Assembly: GCF_010731115.1 (NCBI RefSeq)
Contig: NZ_AP022616.1
Coordinates: forward strand, 1,364,001-1,428,000
Length of the DNA stretch: 64,000 nt
Direction: 5' to 3'
Origin: Mycolicibacterium phocaicum
GTDB taxonomy: Bacteria > Actinomycetota > Actinomycetes > Mycobacteriales > Mycobacteriaceae
The notes beneath the pieces are model-generated. The model saw only the letters and a program-made list of their open reading frames with translations, was not told the DNA's origin and ran no database searches. The position numbers were made by a program, and so were the translations under genes. Shown piece after piece: positions 46,581-56,224 of the stretch (the stretch's first letter is position 1; each line of letters starts with the position of its first letter).

Positions 46581-46954
46581 CGGCTGGTGCCGATCGGCGG
46601 CAGCGAGCCGACGGCGTCGAGCTGATCACGTTGGGCGGCTAGGGTATCGGCGAGGAAGGTCCGCGCGATGAGCAGGAGTTCGGCGATCTTCGGATGGGCC
46701 AGCGTGTAGTAGACCGCGTTGCCGGCCCGATACCCGCTGACGACGTGATGACGCTTGAGCACCGCCAGGTGCTGGGACAGCAGCGTCGGCTCGATATCGC
46801 TGGCCGCGAGGATGTCGCTCACCGGCGTCGGACCGTCAGAGGTCGACAGGATTTCCAGCACCCGGATGCGCGCCGGATGCGCCAGCGCTTTGAAGAGGTT
46901 CGCCTTGATCTCGTACAGCGGCCGTTCGGGACCGTCGAGCACGCTGTCGACCAT
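46577..46954 (-). CDS. ArsR-family regulator of the SulP operon
   Basis: 125 residues. Winged helix with FKALAHPARIRVLEILSTSDG, recognition helix EPTLLSQHLAVLKRHHVV, and wing GYRAGNAVYYTL. It has no Cys at all and no clear alpha-5 His set, so it is unlikely to sense metals or thiols in the usual way. ATG 46954 follows GTG 46963, which is an alternative start. An inverted repeat lies 17 bases upstream. Its stop overlaps the SulP start, so it heads the operon and probably represses it. Confidence 0.88.
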   Translation of the reverse strand: MVDSVLDGPERPLYEIKANLFKALAHPARIRVLEILSTSDGPTPVSDILAASDIEPTLLSQHLAVLKRHHVVSGYRAGNAVYYTLAHPKIAELLLIARTFLADTLAAQRDQLDAVGSLPPIGTSR

Positions 46955-46970
46955 CTGCCGCACCCCTAAT

Positions 46971-47000
46971 TGATGGATTGAAGAAATTCTCAATTCATCA
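46971..47000. promoter_or_regulatory. ArsR operator candidate
   Basis: TGATGGATTGA (46971-46981) and TCAATTCATCA (46990-47000), arms matching at 10 of 11 positions, with an eight-base AT-rich centre, directly upstream of the ArsR-SulP-FHA operon and in the region shared with the divergent acyltransferase gene. Confidence 0.65.
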
Positions 47001-47080
47001 TAGCGCGTCGGACCGATCCGCCGGATCAGCTTCCCCCCAGACAACCCACAGGCTCGCGCAGCAAAATATTGTGGGCTGGG

Positions 47081-47086
47081 TAACAT
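47081..47086 (+). promoter_or_regulatory. Candidate -10 box (TAACAT) for leaderless acyltransferase gene
   Basis: TAACAT, seven bases, then ATG 47094; no Shine-Dalgarno sequence. Confidence 0.55.
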
Positions 47087-47093
47087 TCGCGAC

Positions 47094-48434
47094 ATGACCG
47101 TAGCCGACAACACGATCGACCTGGGCGATCAAGCCTCCTTCACCGGCTTACGGGCGTTGGGCCGCGGCCCGCTGATCCAATACACCTGGATCTACGAACA
47201 TCCGGTCGACCTGGATGGCCTGCGTCGCCTGCACCGCAATCTGGGTAGCGGTGGCCTGCTGGGCCGCCGGATCGAACGGTCGCCGCTGCCGTTCGGCCGC
47301 CACCGGTGGGTCCGCTCCACCGGACCGGTTGACCTCGACGTCGCTCCCGGGACGCGACCCGTCGCCGAGGTCAACGACTGGGTCAACGAACGCGGTTACA
47401 TCCCGGTCGACCCCGAACACGGCCCGCCGTGGCACCTCGGCGTGCAGCAACTCGAAGGCGGCGGCGCGGCGGTGTCGCTCGTGGTGTCGCACACCGTCGG
47501 TGACGGCCTGGCCATCGCCGAAGCCGTCGCCGACGCGGTCAACGGGTCGCCGCGCGATCTCGGCTACCCGATCGCCGGCGCCCGCACCCGGCGCGACGCA
47601 CTGCGCGAAGACCTCCGCCAGACGGTGCGCGCGGTGCCCAGTTGGTTCAAGGCCGTCGTCGGCGCCGCCAAGATCGCCCGCGACCAGAAGGGCGACCTCG
47701 CGGCGTCGGCCAAATCGGTGAGCGCGCCGGTGTCCAGCGGGAGCACCACGCCGGTGACGCCGCCGTTTGTCACCGTCCACGTCGAGATCGAGGAGTGGTA
47801 CCAGCGCGCGAAGGCCCTCGGCGGCACGAGCAACGTCATGTTCGCCGCGCTCGCCGCCCGGGTCGGGCAGGTGGTGGGCCGGTTGGGCGACGACGGCCGG
47901 GCCATGCTCTCGTTCCCCGTCAACATCCGCACCGAAGGCGACACCCGGGGCAATGCGCTCAGCACCATCACCGTGATGGCGGATCCCGAGAAGGTCAGCA
48001 CCGACCTGTCCGAGTTGCGCGGCGACATCCGACGCGAACTCGCCGGTGTCGACGAGTGGACGCGCATGATGCTCACGCCGCTGCCACTCACTCCCCTGGT
48101 GCCGAAGTTCGCGGTGCGGCGCCTGGAGAAGATGGTGCTCAAGGTCGGCAAGCCCATCGGCTGCTCGAACCTCGGCGTGTTCCCGCCCGCCTTCAACCGG
48201 CCCGACGGCACCGACGCCGACAATTTCCATGCCCGCCTGGTCGAGCCGGGACTGACGCCGGTGGACCTCGAACGCCTGAACGGCCACCCGTTCCTGGTGT
48301 TGTGCCAGACGCCGACGTCGATGATCGTGACGGTCACCGCATGGGAACCGGGTGAATCGAACACCAAAGCGGCACTGGCAGATTCCACCCGCAAGGCGCT
48401 GGACGAACTGGGCCTCACCGGAACCGTCGACTAA
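47094..48434 (+). CDS. Condensation-domain-like acyltransferase (WS/DGAT or PapA relative)
   Basis: 446 residues. The HHxxxDG-type catalytic motif appears as SHTVGDGLA near residue 141, and a second core segment near LSFPVNIRTEGDTRGNALST resembles the DFG-like region of condensation/acyltransferase folds. Mycobacterial relatives make wax esters, triacylglycerol or polyketide esters; substrate here is unknown. No signal peptide. The leaderless ATG at 47094 is divergent from the ArsR-SulP operon. A TetR gene follows 25 bases later and may control it. Confidence 0.78.
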   Translation: MTVADNTIDLGDQASFTGLRALGRGPLIQYTWIYEHPVDLDGLRRLHRNLGSGGLLGRRIERSPLPFGRHRWVRSTGPVDLDVAPGTRPVAEVNDWVNERGYIPVDPEHGPPWHLGVQQLEGGGAAVSLVVSHTVGDGLAIAEAVADAVNGSPRDLGYPIAGARTRRDALREDLRQTVRAVPSWFKAVVGAAKIARDQKGDLAASAKSVSAPVSSGSTTPVTPPFVTVHVEIEEWYQRAKALGGTSNVMFAALAARVGQVVGRLGDDGRAMLSFPVNIRTEGDTRGNALSTITVMADPEKVSTDLSELRGDIRRELAGVDEWTRMMLTPLPLTPLVPKFAVRRLEKMVLKVGKPIGCSNLGVFPPAFNRPDGTDADNFHARLVEPGLTPVDLERLNGHPFLVLCQTPTSMIVTVTAWEPGESNTKAALADSTRKALDELGLTGTVD

Positions 48435-48446
48435 GTTACCGAGTAG

Positions 48447-48452
48447 TACCAT
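48447..48452 (+). promoter_or_regulatory. Candidate -10 box (TACCAT) for leaderless TetR gene
   Basis: TACCAT, seven bases, then GTG 48460. Confidence 0.55.
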
Positions 48453-48459
48453 CGGTTTC

Positions 48460-48999
48460 GTGGACAGCGCGGCGAGCAATCAGGGCGGCTCCGTCGAGGA
48501 CGCCTCGACCCCCAGCCGAATCCTCGTGGCCACCGCGGAAGTGCTTGCCCGTCAGGGCCAGACCAAGCTCAGCCTGTCCGAGGTGGCGACGCAGGCCGGC
48601 GTGTCCCGGCCCACGCTGTACCGCTGGTTCGCGTCGAAGGAAGAGCTGCTCGAGTCGTTCGGGCGGTACGAACGCGACCTGTTCGTCGACGGCATGACCG
48701 CGGCCACGGAAGGACTACGCGGCAGCGAAAAACTTGATGCCGCACTGCAATTCATCGTGCAGTACCAGAAGACCTATTCCGGCGTGCGGGTCATCGACAT
48801 CGAGCCCGAGGCGGTGCTGGCGCAGCTGCCCAGCGTCGTCCCGACCATGCGCGCCCGGCTACAGAAACTACTGTCGGGACCGAACGCCGAAGTGAAGGCC
48901 GCTACGGCCATCCGGATCGCGGTGTCGCACTACCTCGTCCCGAGCGACGACACCGAACAGCTGCTGGCGCAGCTGCGGCACGCCGTCGGTCTGCGCTAG
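48460..48999 (+). CDS. TetR-family regulator
   Basis: 179 residues. DNA-binding part at about 20-65: ILVATAEVLARQGQTKLSLS, then VATQAGVSRPTLYRWFASKEEL. The ligand domain is short and unrelated to characterised members I know. It follows the acyltransferase gene by 25 bases and ends four bases before the convergent rlmN stop. GTG 48460 with TACCAT seven bases upstream fits a leaderless mRNA, which would make it independent of the upstream gene. Confidence 0.88.
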   Translation: MDSAASNQGGSVEDASTPSRILVATAEVLARQGQTKLSLSEVATQAGVSRPTLYRWFASKEELLESFGRYERDLFVDGMTAATEGLRGSEKLDAALQFIVQYQKTYSGVRVIDIEPEAVLAQLPSVVPTMRARLQKLLSGPNAEVKAATAIRIAVSHYLVPSDDTEQLLAQLRHAVGLR

Positions 49000-49003
49000 C
49001 CGA

Positions 49004-50101
49004 CTAGCCTTCAGCCGCCAATTGCCCGCAGGCAGCGGCGATTTCGCGGCCGCGGGTGTCGCGCACCGTGCAGGAGACGCCGGCAGCCTGCACCCGGCGC
49101 ACGAACTCGCGCTCGACGGGCTTCGGGCTCGCATCCCACTCGCTGCCCGGCGTCGGGTTCAGGGGAATCAAGTTCACGTGCACCAGCGGCCCCAGCGCGC
49201 GGTGCAGCTTCTTGCCCAGAAGGTCTGCTCGCCAAGGCTGGTCGTTGACGTCGCGGATCAGCGCGTACTCCACCGACACCCGGCGGCCGGTCACGTCGGC
49301 GTAATACCGTGCGGCGTCGAGGACTTCGGAGACCTTCCACCGGTTGTTGACCGGCACCAGGGTGTCGCGCAGCTCGTCGTCGGGCGTGTGCAGGGACAGC
49401 GCCAGCGTCACACCCAGCTTCTCGTCGGCGAGTTTGCGGATCGCCGGTGCCAGGCCGACGGTCGAGACCGTCACCGAACGGGCACTGATTCCGAAACCGT
49501 CAGGAGGTGCTGCAGTAATTCTTCGGACGGCCGCCACCACCCGGTTGTAGTTGGCCAGCGGCTCCCCCATGCCCATGAAGACGATGTTGGACAGCCGGCC
49601 GTCATGCTCGTTGCGCATGGCGGCCGACGCCGCCCGGACCTGCTCGAGGATTTCGGCGGTCGAGAGGTTCCGCTTGAGGCCGCCCTGACCGGTGGCGCAG
49701 AACGGGCAGGCCATACCGCAGCCGGCCTGTGACGAGATGCAGACGGTGTTGCGCTGCGGGTAGCGCATCAGCACCGACTCGAACGTCGTGCCGTCGACGG
49801 CGCGCCACAGCGTCTTACGGGTCTCCCCGGCGTCGCACTGGATTTGCTTCGCGGGGGTGATGAGGTCGGGGAACAGCGCCGAGGCCACCTGATCGCGCAC
49901 CGAGGCGGGCAGATCGGTCATCTCGTGCGGATCGGCGATCAGCCGGCCGTAGTACTGGTTGGCCAGCTGCTTGGCCCGGAATTTCGGCAGTCCCAGCTCG
50001 GCGACGGCCTCGACCCGACCGTCGGCGTCGAGGTCGGCCAGGTGCCGCGGCGGCATGCCGCGGCGCGGTGCATCGAACACCAGAGGAAGGGAAACGGCCA
50101 T
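49004..50101 (-). CDS. rlmN: 23S rRNA/tRNA adenine-C2 methyltransferase RlmN
   Basis: 365 residues. Radical-SAM cluster motif [20 protein letters not shown], the catalytic Cys near the end (SCTVRDTRG), and [12 protein letters not shown]. It methylates A2503 of 23S rRNA and A37 of some tRNAs. ATG 50101, N terminus [20 protein letters not shown]. It lies one gene away from cdsA, as in M. tuberculosis but with a DMT transporter inserted between. Confidence 0.96.
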   Translation of the reverse strand: MAVSLPLVFDAPRRGMPPRHLADLDADGRVEAVAELGLPKFRAKQLANQYYGRLIADPHEMTDLPASVRDQVASALFPDLITPAKQIQCDAGETRKTLWRAVDGTTFESVLMRYPQRNTVCISSQAGCGMACPFCATGQGGLKRNLSTAEILEQVRAASAAMRNEHDGRLSNIVFMGMGEPLANYNRVVAAVRRITAAPPDGFGISARSVTVSTVGLAPAIRKLADEKLGVTLALSLHTPDDELRDTLVPVNNRWKVSEVLDAARYYADVTGRRVSVEYALIRDVNDQPWRADLLGKKLHRALGPLVHVNLIPLNPTPGSEWDASPKPVEREFVRRVQAAGVSCTVRDTRGREIAAACGQLAAEG

Positions 50102-50183
50102 AACGGGTTCCAGTATCGCATCGACCGGACGCCACCGAAGAAATCACAGCCGAAAATCATTGGACCCCAGCCCGCCGAACACG

Positions 50184-50189
50184 CACCAT
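50184..50189 (+). promoter_or_regulatory. Weak candidate -10 box (CACCAT) for DMT transporter gene
   Basis: CACCAT, GACCCC, then ATG 50196: leaderless spacing with one mismatch to TANNNT. Confidence 0.35.
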
Positions 50190-50195
50190 GACCCC

Positions 50196-51161
50196 ATGCC
50201 ACCCCGTCCCGCGTCGCTCCTGGCCTTCGTCTATGCACTGGGCTATCCCATTGGCGCCCTTGCTGTTTCGGCCCTGGCACCCATGGCGACGCTGGTGTTC
50301 CGGTTCGGCCTGGCGGCCGCGATCCTGACCACCTGGGCACTGGCCGCGCGTGTGAAATGGCCCACTGGCACGCGGCTGGTTCATGTCGTGATCAGTGGCC
50401 TGCTGACCCAGGCCGTGCAGTTCATCTGCCTGTACCTGGCGCTGATGCACGGCGCCCCCGCGGTGCTGGGTGCCGTCGTCATCTCGATGAACCCGGTCGC
50501 CACCGCGCTGCTGGCCGCCCTCTTCCTGGGCGAACGCCTCACCGCCATGCGCGTCGCCGCCCTGATCCTGGGCGCGCTGGCGGTGCTGGCCGCGTGCGCC
50601 CAGCGGCTGCTGATGGTGGGTGGCGTCGACGCCGTGATCGTGTTGCTGGTCGTCTCGCTGCTGGCTCTGGCCTCGGGCGGCGTCTACCAGCAGCGGTTCT
50701 GCCGCGGCGTGGATTTCCGCGCCACCGCGGCGCTGCAGAACGCGGCGTCGTTGGTGCCGGTGGCGATCATGGCCGCTTTCATGCCGTGGACGGTGACCAA
50801 CCTGCACACCGCGGTCCTGGCGGTGGGAGCCGTGGTGCTGCTCAACGCGACGTTGTGCATGACGCTGTACGTGCGGGCGATCGACCGCTACGGCGCCGCC
50901 GCGGTCGCCATGCTGTTCGCGGTCATCCCGGCGATCGCCGGCGTGCTGTCCTGGCTGTTGCTGGGCCAGCGTCCGGACCTCGGTGTGGTCGTCGGCCTGG
51001 TGCTCGGCGCACTGGCCTGCTGGCTCAACTCGCGTGCCGTGGCGCGGACCGTCAGGCCAGCAGCTCCAGCACCAGCCACGCCGCCACTGCAGACGGCAGA
51101 ATCGAGTCGATCCGGTCCATCAGACCGCCGTGACCGGGCAGCAGAGTGCCCATGTCCTTGA
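50196..51161 (+). CDS. EamA/DMT-family transporter with overlong C-terminal tail
   Basis: 321 residues. Ten membrane segments in two EamA halves (LLAFVYALGYPIGALAVSAL to GVVVGLVLGALACWLNSRAV). The last 37 codons are a Pro/Ala/Arg-rich tail that overlaps the 3' end of cdsA on the other strand by 110 bases; the family normally ends soon after the last helix, so the tail is probably read-through past a lost stop. ATG 50196 has no Shine-Dalgarno sequence. It separates rlmN from cdsA and has no obvious partner; the substrate is unknown. Confidence 0.8.
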   Translation: MPPRPASLLAFVYALGYPIGALAVSALAPMATLVFRFGLAAAILTTWALAARVKWPTGTRLVHVVISGLLTQAVQFICLYLALMHGAPAVLGAVVISMNPVATALLAALFLGERLTAMRVAALILGALAVLAACAQRLLMVGGVDAVIVLLVVSLLALASGGVYQQRFCRGVDFRATAALQNAASLVPVAIMAAFMPWTVTNLHTAVLAVGAVVLLNATLCMTLYVRAIDRYGAAAVAMLFAVIPAIAGVLSWLLLGQRPDLGVVVGLVLGALACWLNSRAVARTVRPAAPAPATPPLQTAESSRSGPSDRRDRAAECPCP

Positions 51162-51933
51162 TCCCGAGGTCGCGCTTGACCTGGGATTCCACCAGATCGC
51201 CGAGCGTGCCGGTGATGACGAGCATGATGCCGAGCGGCACGCCGACCCACAGCGGCCGGCCCGCGAGGTAGTGCACCGACAGCACCGAGACGGCGATGCT
51301 GAACACCAGCGACCCGCTGAAGCCCTCCCAGGACTTCTTGGGGCTGATCGCCGGCACCATCGGGTGCTTGCCGAACAGCACGCCCGCGGTGTAGCCGCCG
51401 ATATCGGAGGCCACGACGCCCAGCATCATGCAGAACACCTGCATGGCGCCTTCGTGGTAGCCGCCCTGGTGCGGATAGATCAGGAGCGCCGTGAAGGCGC
51501 CGAACAGCGGCACCCAGGCGGCCAGGAAGATCGTGACCGAGACGTCGCGCGTGTAGTTGACCGGCGCGGCCTTGAGCCCGCCGGACAACAACCGCCAGAT
51601 CATGCACAGCGCGACCGTGGCACCGAACGCACCGAGGGCACCGGCCTCCCGGTAGGGCCAGGTCAGCCAGATCATGGCCTGGCCACCGATCAACAACGGG
51701 ATCACCGGGACGGCGTAGCCGCCCTCCCGCAGCCGACGCACCACCTCGTGCGTGGCGAGGGCGACCGCGAGTGCCACCAGCGCCACCCACAGCTGCGGGG
51801 CCCACAACAACGTCGCGATGACGGTGCCGCCGAGCACCACGCCGACGGAGATGGCCGCGGGCAGATTGCGGCCGGCGCGCGATGTCTTCTTGGGCTCCCC
51901 GGGCGGAGCGGTGTCGGTGGTCACGAAAGTCAC
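51052..51933 (-). CDS. cdsA: Phosphatidate cytidylyltransferase
   Basis: 293 residues. About eight membrane helices; the CdsA signature SQVKRDLGIKDMGTLLPGHGGLMDRIDS lies near the C terminus, with its conserved acidic residues. It makes CDP-diacylglycerol for phosphatidylinositol and cardiolipin. The GTG start at 51933 is 12 bases after the frr stop; the best Shine-Dalgarno sequence, GGAGGT, is further up inside frr, so translation may be coupled. It ends a pyrH-frr-cdsA unit. Confidence 0.95.
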   Translation of the reverse strand: MTFVTTDTAPPGEPKKTSRAGRNLPAAISVGVVLGGTVIATLLWAPQLWVALVALAVALATHEVVRRLREGGYAVPVIPLLIGGQAMIWLTWPYREAGALGAFGATVALCMIWRLLSGGLKAAPVNYTRDVSVTIFLAAWVPLFGAFTALLIYPHQGGYHEGAMQVFCMMLGVVASDIGGYTAGVLFGKHPMVPAISPKKSWEGFSGSLVFSIAVSVLSVHYLAGRPLWVGVPLGIMLVITGTLGDLVESQVKRDLGIKDMGTLLPGHGGLMDRIDSILPSAVAAWLVLELLA

Positions 51934-51945
51934 GGCTGGGAGGTG

Positions 51946-52503
51946 CTAGACCTCCAGCAGCTCGCCTTCCTTGTGCTTGACCAGATCGTCGATCTGAGCC
52001 GTGTAGGTGGCGGTGGTCTTGTCGAGGTCCTTCTCGGCGCGCGCGACCTCGTCCTCGCCGGCCTCGCCGTCCTTCTTGATCCGGGACAGCTCGTCCATCG
52101 CCTTGCGCCGGATGTTGCGCACCGACACCTTGGCGTCCTCGCCCTTGCCCTTGGCCTGTTTGACCAGTTCCTTGCGGCGTTCCTCGGTCAGCTGCGGGAT
52201 GGAGATGCGGATGACGCTGCCGTCGTTGCTCGGGTTGACGCCGAGGTCCGAGTTCCGGATGGAGTCCTCGATCGCCTTGAGCTGGCCCGCCTCGTACGGC
52301 TTGATGACGACCAAGCGCGCCTCGGGGACGTTGATGCTCGCCAGCTGGGTGATGGGCGTCATCGAGCCGTAGTACTCGATGTTGATCCGGTTGAACATGC
52401 CCGGGTTGGCCCGGCCGGTGCGGATCGACCCCAGGTCGTCACGGGCCACCGAGACGGCCTTGTCCATCTTCTCTTCGGCATCGAAGAGGGTTTCCTCGAT
52501 CAC
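51946..52503 (-). CDS. frr: Ribosome recycling factor
   Basis: 185 residues. Frr hallmark segments: [30 protein letters not shown], then [30 protein letters not shown] and the C-terminal [28 protein letters not shown]. It dismantles post-termination ribosomes with EF-G. 39 bases after pyrH in the usual order. Confidence 0.97.
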   Translation of the reverse strand: MIEETLFDAEEKMDKAVSVARDDLGSIRTGRANPGMFNRINIEYYGSMTPITQLASINVPEARLVVIKPYEAGQLKAIEDSIRNSDLGVNPSNDGSVIRISIPQLTEERRKELVKQAKGKGEDAKVSVRNIRRKAMDELSRIKKDGEAGEDEVARAEKDLDKTTATYTAQIDDLVKHKEGELLEV

Positions 52504-52542
52504 TTCTTTTCTCCCGTCAGTCCCGCTCGCCCCGCCCCAGCC

Positions 52543-53298
52543 CTAGCTGGAGACCAGCGTTCCGATCTTCTCACCCGCGACGGCGCGCGCGATATTGCCT
52601 TCGGTCAGCAGATTGAAGACCAGCATCGGCATGCCATTGTCCATGCACAGGCTGAACGCGGTGGCATCGGCGACCTTCAGGTCGCGTTCCAACACCTCGC
52701 GGTGGGTGATGTTGGTGATCATCTGGGCGTCGGGCACCTCACGCGGGTCCGCGGTGAACACGCCGTCGACGGCCTTGGCCATCAGGACGACCTCGGCACC
52801 GATCTCCAGCGCACGCTGCGCGGCGGTGGTGTCGGTGGAGAAGTACGGCAGGCCCATGCCGGCGCCGAAGATGACGACGCGACCCTTCTCGAGGTGCCGG
52901 CGCGCCCGCAGCGGGATGTACGGCTCGGCGACCTGCCCCATGGTGATGGCGGTCTGCACGCGGGTGTCGATGCCTTCCTTCTGCAGGAAGTCTTGCAGCG
53001 CAAGGCTGTTCATCACGGTGCCGAGCATGCCCATGTAGTCGCTGCGGGTCCGCTCCATGCCGCGCTGCTGCAGCTGCGCACCACGGAAGAAGTTGCCGCC
53101 ACCGATGACGACGGCGACCTGGGCGCCGGCGCGCACCACCTCGGCGATCTGCCGGGCGACCAGCGCGACGACATCGGGGTCCAGACCTACCGCGCCGCCG
53201 CCGAACATCTCACCACCGAGCTTGAGCAGCACCCGCTGGTAGGCCGGCCGGATCAAACCGTGGCCACCGTTGTCTTCCTCGTTGTCTGGGCTGGCCAT
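52543..53298 (-). CDS. pyrH: UMP kinase
   Basis: 251 residues. Amino-acid-kinase fold with [29 protein letters not shown] and [22 protein letters not shown], typical of bacterial PyrH. It makes UDP from UMP and is essential for RNA and cell wall precursors. ATG 53298 follows GAAGGAG at four bases; the frame upstream of it is open but not homologous. First gene of pyrH-frr-cdsA. Confidence 0.97.
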   Translation of the reverse strand: MASPDNEEDNGGHGLIRPAYQRVLLKLGGEMFGGGAVGLDPDVVALVARQIAEVVRAGAQVAVVIGGGNFFRGAQLQQRGMERTRSDYMGMLGTVMNSLALQDFLQKEGIDTRVQTAITMGQVAEPYIPLRARRHLEKGRVVIFGAGMGLPYFSTDTTAAQRALEIGAEVVLMAKAVDGVFTADPREVPDAQMITNITHREVLERDLKVADATAFSLCMDNGMPMLVFNLLTEGNIARAVAGEKIGTLVSS

Positions 53299-53424
53299 CA
53301 GACTCCTTCGGTCCCCACACGTCACAGCTGCCACGGCGATCGGCAGCGGCTCCATCCTGCCTCATGGCGATCGAGCCGGAGGCAAGGAGGGTGGAACCCG
53401 ATGGGCGGGCGGCCACCTGGCGGA

Positions 53425-54123
<699 letters not shown>

Positions 54124-54135
54124 CTATCAACGGGG

Positions 54136-54160
54136 TTGATATATGTCAATATAATTGACA
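54136..54160. promoter_or_regulatory. Overlapping dyads at the MarR/methyltransferase divergent start
   Basis: TGTCAAT / ATTGACA (54144-54150 and 54154-54160, three-base centre) ends on the first base of the MarR ATG, and a second, imperfect TTGATATATGTCAA (54136-54149) overlaps it. This is a typical MarR autorepressor arrangement; a TATAAT also sits within it. Confidence 0.7.
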
Positions 54161-54585
54161 TGTTCGAAGGTGAAGAAGCTCCCCTGGGCTATCTGCTCAA
54201 CCGGGTCGCCACTGCTCTGCGCGCCGAGATCACCGCCAATGTTCTCGACCCGATCGGCCTGACCTTCCCACAGTTCGTCTGCCTGCGGATGGTCGACAAC
54301 CGGCCCGGCATGTCCAACGCCGAGATGGCGCGGTTCGTCGGGGTCTCGCCACAGGCGATGAACATCGTGGTGCGCGCGCTGCAGGACCGCGAGCTGATCA
54401 CCCGGCCGTCGACCGTCGCTGCCGGACGGTCCCGGCCCACCGAACTGACCCGGTCCGGCCGTACCCTGCTGAGCAAGACGGTCGCCGGAATCCGCGCCGC
54501 CGACGACGCCCTGTTGGCCGACCTGAGCCCGGCCCAGCGCCGGCAGTTCCGCGAGACGCTGACGAGCCTGCTGCCGCCCGAATAG
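54160..54585 (+). CDS. MarR-family regulator
   Basis: 141 residues. Winged helix with MSNAEMARFVGVSPQAMNIVVRALQDRELI and the wing RSRPTELTRSGRTLL. N-terminal helices LGYLLNRVATALRAEIT complete the dimer fold. It likely represses itself and the divergent methyltransferase through the dyads that overlap its start codon. The effector is unknown. It converges on the DUF350 operon end with six bases between stops. Confidence 0.88.
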   Translation: MFEGEEAPLGYLLNRVATALRAEITANVLDPIGLTFPQFVCLRMVDNRPGMSNAEMARFVGVSPQAMNIVVRALQDRELITRPSTVAAGRSRPTELTRSGRTLLSKTVAGIRAADDALLADLSPAQRRQFRETLTSLLPPE

Positions 54586-54591
54586 CGGCGA

Positions 54592-55041
54592 TCAGAGAAT
54601 CGCGGCAGCGACGATCAGGCCGAATGCCAGATACGAGGCCGCGACGTCGAGCACCACCGGGGAGAACTTCTCCTCGTGGAGCATCTCGCCGATGTCCAGG
54701 CCCTTGACAGCACCGATGAGGCGCACCGAAAGTGCCTGTGCGGCAATGCCGACCAGGCCGAAGACCAGGGTCTTGATCAGACCGGCCGCCAGGTCACCCG
54801 ACGAGCTGTAGATGGCCAGCACCACGATGAAGGCCATCGACACCACACCGGAGGCCGCCACCGCCGCGGCATTCGGCCGCCCCGACCGGACCAGGTCGCG
54901 CAGCGGTCCCGGGGTGGTCCAGTCGATCACGAAGAAGCCGAGGATCATCAGCGCGCCGCCGACGATCGCGTACAGCGCGATGGCCGACGCGCCGTGCCCG
55001 ACGATGGACCAGTAGTCGTTGCCAAGAGCGGTGAGGGTCAT
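54592..55041 (-). CDS. DUF350 membrane protein (YjfL-like)
   Basis: 149 residues with about four membrane helices (AIALYAIVGGALMILGFFVI, AAAVAASGVVSMAFIVVLAI, GLIKTLVFGLVGIAAQALSV, VVLDVAASYLAFGLIVAAAI), matching DUF350, the family of E. coli YjfL. No catalytic site is apparent. ATG 55041 has GGAA ten bases upstream. It lies 19 bases after the ATP-grasp gene, completing a conserved three-gene module. Confidence 0.82.
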   Translation of the reverse strand: MTLTALGNDYWSIVGHGASAIALYAIVGGALMILGFFVIDWTTPGPLRDLVRSGRPNAAAVAASGVVSMAFIVVLAIYSSSGDLAAGLIKTLVFGLVGIAAQALSVRLIGAVKGLDIGEMLHEEKFSPVVLDVAASYLAFGLIVAAAIL

Positions 55042-55060
55042 GAAGTTCGTTTCCTTCCGG

Positions 55061-56224
55061 TCACTGCGGGATGCGGTGGGGCACAAAGGCTGCGCCGTTG
55101 TCGGTGACCAGACCCGAGGTCTCGCGAATACCGAGTCCGGCCGATTCGTCGCCGACGATCCAGGCGCCCAGCGCGGGACGCATGTCGTCGAATTGCGGTA
55201 GCGGATCGAGCAACTGGTACACGTAGCCCTCTTCGCCGTACACGCCGCCGGTCTGGGTCTCGTAACCCGCGCCGACGATCGTGACGTTCGCCCCCTCGCG
55301 GCCGAGCTTGGGCTTGCGGACGTATTCGGTCAGCTCGTGCGGATCATCGATGTACGCCGGAAGCAGGTTCGGGTGCCCCGGGTACATCTCCCACAGCACC
55401 GCCAGGATGGCCTTGTTGCTCAGCAGCGATTTCCACAGCGGCTCGATCCACATGGTCTCCGGCAGGGATTCGGCCGCGTACTTGCCGAATTCGTCGTCAA
55501 GCACCCATTCCCAGGGGTAGAGCTTGAACAGCGTCGAGATCGGCGCCTCTTCCAGGTCGACGAACCGCTGCAGGTCCCGGTCCCAGCCCAATTGCTCGAT
55601 GGCCAGGCCGACGGTGTGCAGCCCGGCCTCGGCGGCGCACTCCTGGAGGTAGGCCAGCGTCACGTTGTCCTCGCCGCTGGTATCGGCGGACGACCAGGTG
55701 AAGTGGGTTTCGTTGCCGGGCAACCGATCCTGGATTTCCTTCCAGCGTTCCACCAGCTTCTCGTGCAGCGAGTTCCACTGGTCGTCGGCGGGAAAGACAT
55801 CGGTCTTCCAGTACCACTGCAGAATCGCGGCTTCGAGCAGCGACGTCGGGGTGTCGGCGTTGTACTCCAGCAGAACCGGGGGCCGGCGCCCGTCGTAGCG
55901 CAGGTCGAAGCGGCCGTACAGGTGCGGGTCGCTACGGCGCCAAGACTTTTCGATGTGCGGCCAGCTCCACTCGGGGAGCCCGAAGTCGCGGTAGCGCTCG
56001 GTCAGGACGATGTTCTCGACGGCTTCCAGGCACATCGAATGCAGCACCTCGACCGAGGCCTCGATCGAGAGCACCTCGTCCATCTCGAACACGTAGTGCA
56101 CCGACTCGTCCCAGTAGGGCCGCATGCTGCCGTCGGCGCTCGTGGCGGGAGTGTCGAAACACATGCCCTGGTCGGCGATGATCTTCTGCCACCCCGGCCG
56201 CGGGGTGCTGCGTTCGCGCCGCAT
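55061..56224 (-). CDS. Glutathionylspermidine-synthase-like ATP-grasp ligase (YgiC/YjfC-like)
   Basis: 387 residues. Matches the GSP_synth C-terminal ATP-grasp family: RFDLRYDGRRPPVLLEYNAD and TPTSLLEA at 105-132, PWEWVLDDEF, and RKPKLGREGANVTI near 308, which hold the ATP/Mg and grasp residues. E. coli YgiC and YjfC are the closest types and have no proven product; the fold makes amide bonds between peptides or amines and carboxylates. Mycobacteria lack glutathione and glutathionylspermidine, so the substrate must be different. The ATG overlaps the YgiB-like stop (TGATG). Confidence 0.9.
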   Translation of the reverse strand: MRRERSTPRPGWQKIIADQGMCFDTPATSADGSMRPYWDESVHYVFEMDEVLSIEASVEVLHSMCLEAVENIVLTERYRDFGLPEWSWPHIEKSWRRSDPHLYGRFDLRYDGRRPPVLLEYNADTPTSLLEAAILQWYWKTDVFPADDQWNSLHEKLVERWKEIQDRLPGNETHFTWSSADTSGEDNVTLAYLQECAAEAGLHTVGLAIEQLGWDRDLQRFVDLEEAPISTLFKLYPWEWVLDDEFGKYAAESLPETMWIEPLWKSLLSNKAILAVLWEMYPGHPNLLPAYIDDPHELTEYVRKPKLGREGANVTIVGAGYETQTGGVYGEEGYVYQLLDPLPQFDDMRPALGAWIVGDESAGLGIRETSGLVTDNGAAFVPHRIPQ

